From CAZIPZ01 sp964541075 (GTDB lineage: Bacteria; Acidobacteriota; Terriglobia; 20CM-2-55-15): DNA of 20,106 nucleotides. The position numbers were made by a program, and so were the translations under genes. Numbering within the stretch: the first letter of the stretch is position 1; each line of letters starts with the position of its first letter. Where the stretch lies: positions 1-20,106 of the forward strand of contig CAZIPZ010000059.1 of assembly GCA_964541075.1 (NCBI GenBank), read 5' to 3'. Shown here in pieces: positions 8,296 to 14,472 of this stretch. The notes under the pieces were generated by a model. It was not told the origin of the DNA and did no database searches. It saw only the letters and a program-made list of their open reading frames with translations.

Positions 8296-8770
8296 TGCGG
8301 AAGATCTCCACTGCCAACAGGGCGACGCCGATGGAAATGGCCGAGTCGGCGACGTTAAACGCGGGCCAACTGTAGGAACCGACGTACAGTTCAAGAAAAT
8401 CGACCACGTATCCGTAGGCAATTCGGTCGTAAAGATTACCTAGAGCGCCGCCCAGAATGAGGCTAAGCGCAACTTGTAGCAGTCGGGCGCCCGCCGGCGT
8501 TCGGACGCTATAAAGAATTACAGCGCCCACTGCGATAGCGGCAATAGACGACAAAAGAATGGATTTCAAGGGTGAACTGAGAGAGGAAAAGATGCCGAAG
8601 GCGACTCCGGTATTTCTTAGATACGTAATGTCAAAGAACCCGTCTATCACTGGGGTCGATTCGTGAAGGGCGAAATTCGACCGGATTAGGGACTTAGTCC
8701 AGCGATCCAGGACCAACGTCGCCGCGACCAAAAAAAAATAGGGCAGACGGGCTTGGAATTTCAGCTCCAT
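8273..8770 (-). CDS. lspA: Lipoprotein signal peptidase (signal peptidase II)
   Basis: The 165-residue inner-membrane protease cleaves signal peptides from diacylated prolipoproteins ahead of the lipid-modified cysteine. Four hydrophobic stretches are visible, and the catalytic aspartates are Asp124 in YVVDFLE and Asp142 in FNVADSAI; RNTGVAFG and GGALGNLYDR are also conserved. The frame can be extended to GTG 8794, but a TGCTATAAT box lies between 8781 and 8789, inside that extension. If it is the promoter, the protein starts at ATG 8770. The upstream start remains possible. It heads a minus-strand cluster lspA-rluD-rnpB-epimerase and is divergent from the TonB gene. Confidence 0.95.
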   Translation of the reverse strand: MELKFQARLPYFFLVAATLVLDRWTKSLIRSNFALHESTPVIDGFFDITYLRNTGVAFGIFSSLSSPLKSILLSSIAAIAVGAVILYSVRTPAGARLLQVALSLILGGALGNLYDRIAYGYVVDFLELYVGSYSWPAFNVADSAISIGVALLAVEIFRNEAPGRA

Positions 8771-8780
8771 GCGATGGAAA

Positions 8781-8789
8781 ATTATAGCA
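8781..8789 (-). promoter_or_regulatory. Extended -10 promoter element of lspA
   Basis: TGCTATAAT on the minus strand is a perfect extended -10 element (TGn plus TATAAT). No convincing -35 box precedes it. The predicted start near 8774 leaves only about four bases before ATG 8770. Confidence 0.5.
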
Positions 8790-8828
8790 TTCACATGGGC
8801 TGAGCCGTTTTGGAGGGTGAGGGAATTG

Positions 8829-8837
8829 TGGTATCCT
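8829..8837 (+). promoter_or_regulatory. Putative extended -10 element of the TonB-family gene
   Basis: TGGTATCCT matches TGn plus 4/6 of TATAAT. The predicted start near 8844 gives a 28-base leader containing ACGGGAC before ATG 8872 and would exclude the alternative TTG at 8842. Weak but consistently placed. Confidence 0.35.
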
Positions 8838-8871
8838 CAACTTGCATCAACGAGGTCTAGACAAACGGGAC

Positions 8872-9978
8872 ATGAAACCTATAGAAAATAACGAGCCGGG
8901 CGAAAGTGTATTCAGCACAGCCACAAAAATCTCAGATTCACCAACGTGGTTTTCCTCGCTCGTAAGCCAGTTCCGGGAACTAAGTGAAGCGCGAAAGCAT
9001 CCACAAAGGCCGGTGGAAATCACTGCAGAACGCGACCTGGCAGCTCTTGACAAACTGATTGAAAACCCCTCGCCTCTCGCTTCCCTTATCGCACAGATCC
9101 GGAACAACATTGATGAGCGGCTGCATCCCAAACAGAAGATCCAAGTCTCATCGGCTCCTGTAGAAGTCGAAGAGATTTGGTCGAAACACGATACAGGCGT
9201 GCCTGGACTCTTATCGATCGGTGTTCACGCCCTGGCCGTTACGCTACTGTTGATTCCGTGGGCGACGTCGGCAAGCAAGCCGAAGGTCACGGAAACTGCC
9301 GTGATGATTTACGCGCCGGACACGCTGATCCTCAATCTTCCTCAGATGAACGATAAGTCGGGCGGCGGCGGCGGCGGCGGCCAGAGAACAGTCGCCCCAC
9401 CGTCATTGGGACGTTTGCCCAGGGCCGCAGACAAACAGTTTGCTCCTCCGACGGTCGAACAGAAGAATCCGGATCCAACGCTTATCGTTGAGCCCACCGT
9501 GGTTGCGCCGCAATTGGCGCAGCTGCCGATAACACATATGCTTCAAATTGGCGACCCTGAAGGCCTCGTCGGTCCGCCTTCCGGAGGTCCTGGCATAGGC
9601 GGCGGCATCGGCAGCGGCCAGGGCAATGGCGTAGGCGTCGGAAAGGGCCCTGGAGTCGGTCCTGGTGAAGGCGGCGGTTATGGGGGAGGAGTCTTCAGAG
9701 TCGGCGGCGGCGTCAGTCCGCCGGTGATCATTCACCGCGTGGAGCCTCTTTACTCCGAAGAGGCCCGCAAGGCGCGATATCAAGGCACTGTCGTTCTGGA
9801 AGCCATCGTTCGAAAGGATGGAACCTGCGACATCATCCGAGTCGTCCGCAGCCTCGGTTTCGGATTAGACGAAAATGCAATGCTCGCCCTGAAACAGTGG
9901 CGGTTCCGTCCGGGCATGAGAAATGGCGTTGCTGTGGACGTCTCTCTGAACATCGAGGTCAATTTCAACCTGCGATAG
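8872..9978 (+). CDS. TonB-family energy transducer protein with long cytoplasmic N-terminus
   Basis: The 368-residue product has one transmembrane segment (about 112-131, LLSIGVHALAVTLLLIPW), a proline/glycine-rich periplasmic linker, and a C-terminal TonB domain (about 283-368). The TonB domain carries VEPLYSEEARKARYQGTVVL, the DGTCDIIRVVRSLG stretch and WRFRPGMRNG. TonB transmits proton-motive-force energy from ExbB/ExbD to outer-membrane receptors; no exbBD is in the window. Unlike classical TonB, about 110 residues precede the membrane segment, containing two diverged copies of one motif (residues 26-51 and 68-93). Seven GGC codons in a row (9361-9381) encode a glycine run. ATG 8872 was preferred to TTG 8842 because of the nearby GGGA site. 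A terminator follows, so it is transcribed alone. Confidence 0.88.
   Translation: MKPIENNEPGESVFSTATKISDSPTWFSSLVSQFRELSEARKHPQRPVEITAERDLAALDKLIENPSPLASLIAQIRNNIDERLHPKQKIQVSSAPVEVEEIWSKHDTGVPGLLSIGVHALAVTLLLIPWATSASKPKVTETAVMIYAPDTLILNLPQMNDKSGGGGGGGQRTVAPPSLGRLPRAADKQFAPPTVEQKNPDPTLIVEPTVVAPQLAQLPITHMLQIGDPEGLVGPPSGGPGIGGGIGSGQGNGVGVGKGPGVGPGEGGGYGGGVFRVGGGVSPPVIIHRVEPLYSEEARKARYQGTVVLEAIVRKDGTCDIIRVVRSLGFGLDENAMLALKQWRFRPGMRNGVAVDVSLNIEVNFNLR
9361..9381 (+). repeat. GGC trinucleotide repeat, seven copies
   Basis: Seven exact GGC units encode seven glycines in the periplasmic linker of the TonB-family protein. Changes in copy number would remain in frame and only alter linker length. Confidence 0.9.
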
Positions 9979-9998
9979 TTCAATTTCAACCGGAAACG

Positions 9999-10029
9999 AA
10001 GGGGCCGCCGCACATACGGCGGCCCCTTT
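9999..10029 (+). terminator. Rho-independent terminator after the TonB-family gene
   Basis: GGGGCCGCCG (10001-10010), a six-base loop cacata, and CGGCGGCCCC (10017-10026) form a perfect 10-bp GC-rich stem, extended by two A-T pairs (9999-10000 with 10027-10028). A short T-run follows. The T tract is only three bases, but the stem is strong and it starts 20 bases after the stop codon. Confidence 0.8.
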
Positions 10030-10038
10030 CTGCGTCTA

Positions 10039-10047
10039 TGGTATTTT
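10039..10047 (+). promoter_or_regulatory. Putative extended -10 element of the thiolase gene
   Basis: TGGTATTTT fits TGn plus 4/6 of TATAAT. The predicted start near 10054 would give a 12-base leader holding AGGAG before ATG 10066. The -35 position falls in the preceding terminator and shows no consensus, so this is tentative. Confidence 0.3.
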
Positions 10048-10065
10048 GAGCATAGGAGAAGCGAG

Positions 10066-11244
10066 ATGAAGGATGTCGTTATCATCAGCGCAGTCCGCAC
10101 GCCTATCGGCAAGTTCCAGGGATCCTTGAAGTCCTTGAGCGCGCCACGACTTGGGGCGCTTGTCGTGAAAGCTGCGGTGGAACGCGCCGGCCTTGATGCT
10201 CTTCAGGTGGACGAAGTCATCATGGGGAATGTTGTATCGGCCGGTCTGGGCCAAAACCCAGCCCGTCAATCGGCTCTCGGTGCGGGACTATCTCCTGAAG
10301 TAGCCGCCATGACGATCAATAAGGTTTGCGGGTCGGGACTTAAGGCCGCAGCCCTCGCGGCACAGGCTATTCAGGCGGAAGATTCGGAGCTTGTTATCGC
10401 GGGTGGAATGGAAAGCATGACCAACGCGCCGTACCTCTTGCCTAAGGCGAGGGAAGGCTATCGGCTCGGGCACGGAACGATAGTCGATTCCATGATCCAG
10501 GACGGCCTTTGGGACGCCTACGAAAACTTCCACATGGGAAACACGGGCGAGATCGTATCTGAAAAATATCGGGTGTCTCGTGAACGCCAAGACGAGTTCG
10601 CCCTGAACAGCCATCGCAAAGCTGTGGCGGCTGCTCGCGCCGGCAGGTTTCGTCCGGAGATTCTTCCGATTTCCATTCCAAAAGGAAATCGCGACGCCGA
10701 CTTATTCGATGCGGACGAGTCGCCTCGGTCTGACGCCAGCCTTGAAGCGCTTCGGGCATTGAAGCCCATATTCAAAAAAGACGGGACCATTACCGCTGGA
10801 AACGCCCCAGGTGTGAACGACGGCGCGGCGGCCGTCGTGGTCGCATCAATGGACCGCGCGAAGGCTCTCGGCAAAACGCCGCTCGTTAGGATTGCGGGGC
10901 ATGCCGTAAGCGGAATTGAACCATCCCTTGTAATGATGGCGCCGGTGAAAGCAGTGCGAAAGCTTGCTGAAAAGCTTCAATGGAAGCTGCCAGACGTGGA
11001 TCTGTTCGAGCTGAATGAAGCGTTCTCCGTTCAGGCGGTGGCTGTCATTGAGCAACTGAAGCTGAATCCGGAGAAGGTGAATGTCAATGGCGGCGCAGTT
11101 GCTCTAGGGCATCCGATTGGAGCGAGCGGGGCGCGTATCCTTGTAACGCTCATCTATGAGATGATCAGGCGGGATGTCCGAAAGGGTATCGCCGCCCTTT
11201 GCCTCGGCGGCGGAAACGCTGTGGCATTAGCAGTGGAAAGGTGA
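10066..11244 (+). CDS. Acetyl-CoA C-acetyltransferase (thiolase)
   Basis: The 392-residue cytoplasmic enzyme joins two acetyl-CoA to acetoacetyl-CoA or, in reverse, cleaves 3-ketoacyl-CoA. The nucleophile is Cys88 (NKVCGSGLKA). His349 lies in VALGHPIGASGAR and Cys379 in LCLGGGNA; NEAFSVQAVA is also present, so the catalytic set is complete. The length is usual for the AtoB/PhaA/ThlA group, and sequence alone does not separate the biosynthetic from the degradative members. AGGAG precedes the ATG by a good distance. It is followed at once by 3-hydroxybutyryl-CoA dehydrogenase, so the pair makes acetoacetyl-CoA and reduces it (or the reverse), as in butanoate or polyhydroxybutyrate metabolism. 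No crotonase or acyl-CoA dehydrogenase is present here. Confidence 0.95.
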   Translation: MKDVVIISAVRTPIGKFQGSLKSLSAPRLGALVVKAAVERAGLDALQVDEVIMGNVVSAGLGQNPARQSALGAGLSPEVAAMTINKVCGSGLKAAALAAQAIQAEDSELVIAGGMESMTNAPYLLPKAREGYRLGHGTIVDSMIQDGLWDAYENFHMGNTGEIVSEKYRVSRERQDEFALNSHRKAVAAARAGRFRPEILPISIPKGNRDADLFDADESPRSDASLEALRALKPIFKKDGTITAGNAPGVNDGAAAVVVASMDRAKALGKTPLVRIAGHAVSGIEPSLVMMAPVKAVRKLAEKLQWKLPDVDLFELNEAFSVQAVAVIEQLKLNPEKVNVNGGAVALGHPIGASGARILVTLIYEMIRRDVRKGIAALCLGGGNAVALAVER

Positions 11245-11250
11245 TTGAAC

Positions 11251-12102
11251 TTGTCTGAAGTCAAGACTATCGGCGTAATTGGAGCGGGAACGATGGGAAA
11301 CGGCATCGCACACGTCGCGGCCCGTTCCGGATTTAATGTCATTCTTCTTGATGTCGGACGGTCTGTTCTGGACCGCGCCTTATCGACGATTTTGAGGAAT
11401 CTCGACCGCGAAGTCGCGAAAAGCAAGATCACGTCCTCAGATCGAGATGCTGCGGTTGCGCGTATCCGAACGACCACGCAAAACAACGATCTCTCTGGCG
11501 CTGATTTCGTGATCGAGGCAGCCGTCGAACAGCTCGACGTCAAAATGAAAATTTTTGAAGCGCTGGATCGGATTGCGCGCGCGAACGTGATCCTCGCATC
11601 AAACACATCTTCTCTCTCGATCACTAAACTCGGATCGAGAACGCTGCGGCCGGAGAAAGTCATCGGACTTCATTTTATGAATCCGGTTCCTGTCCTGAAC
11701 CTTGTTGAGGTTGTCCGCGGTCTAGAAACCTCCGACGATACGTATGCTGCAACCGTTCGCCTTGCCGGGTCGCTCGGCAAAACCCCCGTCGAGGTGAACG
11801 ACTATCCTGGATTCATTTCCAACAGAGTGTTGATGCCAATGATCAATGAATCCATCTATTGCTTGATGGAGGGTGTGGCCACTGCTGAAGCAGTCGACTC
11901 TGTGATGAAAATCGGCATGAACCATCCCATCGGGCCGCTCGCGCTCGCAGATCTTATCGGTCTGGACGTTTGTCTCGACATCATGGAAGTGTTGCACGTC
12001 GGACTCGGCGATTCAAAGTACCGTCCCTGTCCGCTGCTGCGCAAACTCGTCGATGCAGGCCGCCTTGGAAGGAAGTCCGGACAGGGGTTTTATCAGTATT
12101 GA
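11251..12102 (+). CDS. 3-hydroxybutyryl-CoA dehydrogenase
   Basis: The 283-residue NAD(P)-binding enzyme interconverts acetoacetyl-CoA and 3-hydroxybutyryl-CoA. The Rossmann motif GVIGAGTMGNG is at the N-terminus, and the catalytic histidine is His141 in GLHFMNPVPV, preceded by SNTSSLSI; the C-terminal domain carries NHPIGPLALADLIGLD. I chose TTG 11251 because AGGTGA (11239-11244) stands six bases ahead, whereas the alternative TTG at 11245 would begin directly after this site. The Shine-Dalgarno thus overlaps the stop codon of the thiolase gene, which indicates translational coupling. Length and motifs match the Hbd/PaaH group. Confidence 0.94.
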   Translation: MSEVKTIGVIGAGTMGNGIAHVAARSGFNVILLDVGRSVLDRALSTILRNLDREVAKSKITSSDRDAAVARIRTTTQNNDLSGADFVIEAAVEQLDVKMKIFEALDRIARANVILASNTSSLSITKLGSRTLRPEKVIGLHFMNPVPVLNLVEVVRGLETSDDTYAATVRLAGSLGKTPVEVNDYPGFISNRVLMPMINESIYCLMEGVATAEAVDSVMKIGMNHPIGPLALADLIGLDVCLDIMEVLHVGLGDSKYRPCPLLRKLVDAGRLGRKSGQGFYQY

Positions 12103-12172
12103 TTCGCAATGGAATTGCGGAATTCAAATCAATAAGGACCGGACCTGTCCGTCATAGTAGGAAGCTATCGTT

Positions 12173-13324
12173 ATGATCCATTGTCAGAACTGCACAATCC
12201 GAAATCCGATGAACCGGGAATTCTGCTGGAAGTGCGGCGCCAAATTGTTGGTGGCCTCGGGTCCAGCGCCGTTCGATTCCACCATTCCTTTCATGGAAGA
12301 GCACGTCCTTGAGAGAATCAGCGCCTTGGAATACACCATGAACCTCCTCACCAAGCGCATCGATTCACTGATGGAAACCATCGAGCGGGTTGCAGCCAGC
12401 AACTTCATCGATCACACGATGATCGAAACGTTGACGGACTCGCTGGAGGACGCCGGCATTGATCTCGCGAATCTCGAATCCGAGTGGAGAAAGCGCATTG
12501 ATACGCGCATCCTCGAAACCGAAGAGGTTGATCGCCTCAGTAATCGCATGCAGCGAGTCATGGATTCATATCGAGGAACGGATCGAAAGCAGTTCGCACT
12601 CTGGGTCGAAAAAGCATATGACTTGCTGGTTGCCGACAGAGCGCCCGAAAGTCTCCACTTCCTGACTTCCGCTTACGAGCATGATCCCGGAAATTTCGAA
12701 CTGGGCCTGCTGCTCGCCGAAGTTCACTTCCAGTCCAAAGAGTATGCCAGCGCTAAGGAATTCCTCGCTCCGCTGCTACACGCAAGGCCGGATCATTTCG
12801 AGGCGACGTTTCTGATGGGCCTCATCCAGCAGCGAAAAGGCAATTTGCGCGAGGCGCAGGCCAAATTAGAAACGGCGGTTGGAATCAAGAAAGATTCATC
12901 CGCTGCACATGCGACGCTCGGATCTCTCCTTGCCGAAGTCGGCAACAAACAGAAAGCGCTCAAGCATCTTTCGACTGCGCTGAAACTGAAGCCCAGCGCG
13001 CCGATTCATTTTCTGATGGGCGCGGTGTATTACGGCGTCGGCCAGCACAAACGCGCCATTCAACATTTGAAGCGGGCGACAGAACTGGATCCCCAGTTTG
13101 GAGAGGCGCACTACCAGCTAGGTCTGTTGTGCCTGGAAATGAACTGGCTCCGAAAGGCCCAGGAATGTTTCAAAACAGCCCAAGCACTGAATCCCCGCGA
13201 ACGGCGCTATCGCAAACGCGTGCGCAGCTTTTCCGAGGAAGCCACCGGCCCGGATCAACTAAGCGGACTTATCCGCGAAGAATTGCGTCTGGTGAAATGC
13301 GCAAATTCCAAGCGGACCAAATAA
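12173..13324 (+). CDS. Zinc-ribbon and TPR repeat protein
   Basis: The 383-residue protein opens with a double-CxxC zinc ribbon (Cys4, Cys7, Cys18, Cys21). A helical, coiled-coil-like region (about residues 40-130) follows, and then at least five tetratricopeptide-like repeats (about 145-340), seen in units such as AHATLGSLLAEVGNKQKALK and PIHFLMGAVYYGVGQHKRAI. There is no signal peptide, so it is probably cytoplasmic. The layout suggests a scaffold for protein-protein contacts; no specific function can be named. AGGAAG lies about nine bases before the ATG. recA begins 16 bases after its stop, so the two may share a transcript. Confidence 0.8.
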   Translation: MIHCQNCTIRNPMNREFCWKCGAKLLVASGPAPFDSTIPFMEEHVLERISALEYTMNLLTKRIDSLMETIERVAASNFIDHTMIETLTDSLEDAGIDLANLESEWRKRIDTRILETEEVDRLSNRMQRVMDSYRGTDRKQFALWVEKAYDLLVADRAPESLHFLTSAYEHDPGNFELGLLLAEVHFQSKEYASAKEFLAPLLHARPDHFEATFLMGLIQQRKGNLREAQAKLETAVGIKKDSSAAHATLGSLLAEVGNKQKALKHLSTALKLKPSAPIHFLMGAVYYGVGQHKRAIQHLKRATELDPQFGEAHYQLGLLCLEMNWLRKAQECFKTAQALNPRERRYRKRVRSFSEEATGPDQLSGLIREELRLVKCANSKRTK

Positions 13325-13340
13325 AGAACTGAGGATAACC

Positions 13341-14402
13341 ATGGCGGAAGAACGGAATGAAAAAGGCAGAGCCATCGATCTGGCCGTGTCACAAATTGAA
13401 AAGCAATTCGGTAAAGGCTCCATTATGCGTCTTGGCGGCATCGATGCCGCAGCCGGATTGGACGCAATCAGCTCCGGATCCTTGTCGCTCGATGCGGCGC
13501 TCGGAGTAAACGGTTTCCCACGCGGCCGCGTCATCGAAATTTTCGGGCCGGAATCCAGCGGAAAGACAACGCTTGCGCTGCATGCCATAGCCGAAGCTCA
13601 GAAACTCGGCGGAGCGGCTGCATTCGTCGATGCCGAACACGCACTGGATGCGGCTTATTCCCGCAAGCTGGGAGTGGACATCGAAAATCTTTTGGTGTCA
13701 CAACCGGACAGTGGTGAACAGGCCCTGGAAATCGCTGAAGTGCTCATTCGCAGCGGTGCAATTGACATCGTCGTGATCGATTCGGTCGCCGCTCTTGTTC
13801 CACGCGCCGAACTCGAAGGCGAGATGGGTGAGGCACAAATGGGTCTTCAGGCGCGCTTGATGTCCCAGGCGCTTCGAAAACTAACAGGCATTGTGTCCAA
13901 GTCCAAAACCTGCCTGGTATTCATCAATCAGATTCGCGAAAAGATCGGCGTCATGTTCGGCAACCCCGAAACGACGACCGGCGGTCGCGCCTTGAAGTTC
14001 TACTCATCAGTGCGTGTGGATGTGCGTCGAATCGCCTCCATCAAAGATGGTGATGAAGTCGTCGGCAGCCGGACCAAAGTTAAGATCGTCAAAAACAAGG
14101 TTGCTCCACCTTTCCGCGAAGCTGAATTCGACATTATGTACGGCGAAGGCATTTCGCGTGAGGGCGACCTGCTGGATCTCGCTGTAGATAAAAACGTCGT
14201 CGATAAGAGCGGCGCATGGTTCTCCTTCCAGGGTGAACGCCTCGGTCAGGGCCGCGAAAATGCACGGCAATTTCTGAAAGACAACCACGACTATCGTGGA
14301 CGAATCGAACTCGCCCTCCGAGAAATCATGGGCCTCGCCATTCCAACTGTTCCACCGGCAGCGGCTGCAGCGGCTTCGGATAACGGCCACAAGCGGCGTT
14401 GA
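13341..14402 (+). CDS. recA: Recombinase RecA
   Basis: The 353-residue RecA ATPase forms filaments on single-stranded DNA, drives homologous recombination and activates the SOS response. The start MAEERNEKGRAIDLAVSQIE is typical, the Walker A motif GPESSGKT is at residues 69-76, and VIDSVAALVPRAELEGEMG, QALRKLTG, FINQIREKIGVMFG and the late TTTGGRALKFYSSVR region are all present. An alanine-rich tail (PAAAAAASDNG) ends the protein. GAGGAT is close to the ATG. I saw no recognisable LexA box in the 100 bases upstream; with only 16 bases to the upstream gene, its promoter would have to be inside that gene or further up. Confidence 0.98.
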   Translation: MAEERNEKGRAIDLAVSQIEKQFGKGSIMRLGGIDAAAGLDAISSGSLSLDAALGVNGFPRGRVIEIFGPESSGKTTLALHAIAEAQKLGGAAAFVDAEHALDAAYSRKLGVDIENLLVSQPDSGEQALEIAEVLIRSGAIDIVVIDSVAALVPRAELEGEMGEAQMGLQARLMSQALRKLTGIVSKSKTCLVFINQIREKIGVMFGNPETTTGGRALKFYSSVRVDVRRIASIKDGDEVVGSRTKVKIVKNKVAPPFREAEFDIMYGEGISREGDLLDLAVDKNVVDKSGAWFSFQGERLGQGRENARQFLKDNHDYRGRIELALREIMGLAIPTVPPAAAAAASDNGHKRR

Positions 14403-14409
14403 AGTCAGA

Positions 14410-14439
14410 GTAATCCCTACGATTACAAGGAGGGATTAC
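14410..14439 (+). promoter_or_regulatory. Inverted repeat in the recA-ileS gap, hiding a Shine-Dalgarno-like site
   Basis: GTAATCCCT (14410-14418) and AGGGATTAC (14431-14439) are a perfect 9-bp inverted repeat. An additional GATTAC at 14421-14426 could pair with the first arm instead, giving two exclusive hairpins. A perfect AAGGAGG (14427-14433) overlaps loop and arm but lies about 39 bases before the ileS ATG, too far to serve it. There is no T-run, so this is a poor terminator; an operator or RNA switch is possible. Confidence 0.45.
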
Positions 14440-14472
14440 CAGCGCCCCCCTTCAATCTGTTAAATTACTGAG

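Noticed and set aside
8296..8421. N-terminal extension of the rluD-like frame
   Set aside because: The added 42 residues overlap lspA, are rich in Pro/Ser/Thr and do not resemble the S4 domain start; ATG 8295 fits the family.
12105..12119. CGCAAT-GGA-ATTGCG inverted repeat after the dehydrogenase gene
   Set aside because: The stem has only 6 bp with a three-base loop and no T-run, so it is not a convincing terminator.
13240..13340. LexA/SOS box before recA
   Set aside because: No GAAC-N4-GTTC or CTG-N10-CAG palindrome was seen; only 16 bases separate recA from the previous gene.
14403..14472. T-box riboswitch for ileS
   Set aside because: The gap is only 70 bases, far too short for a T-box, and no T-box sequence is present.
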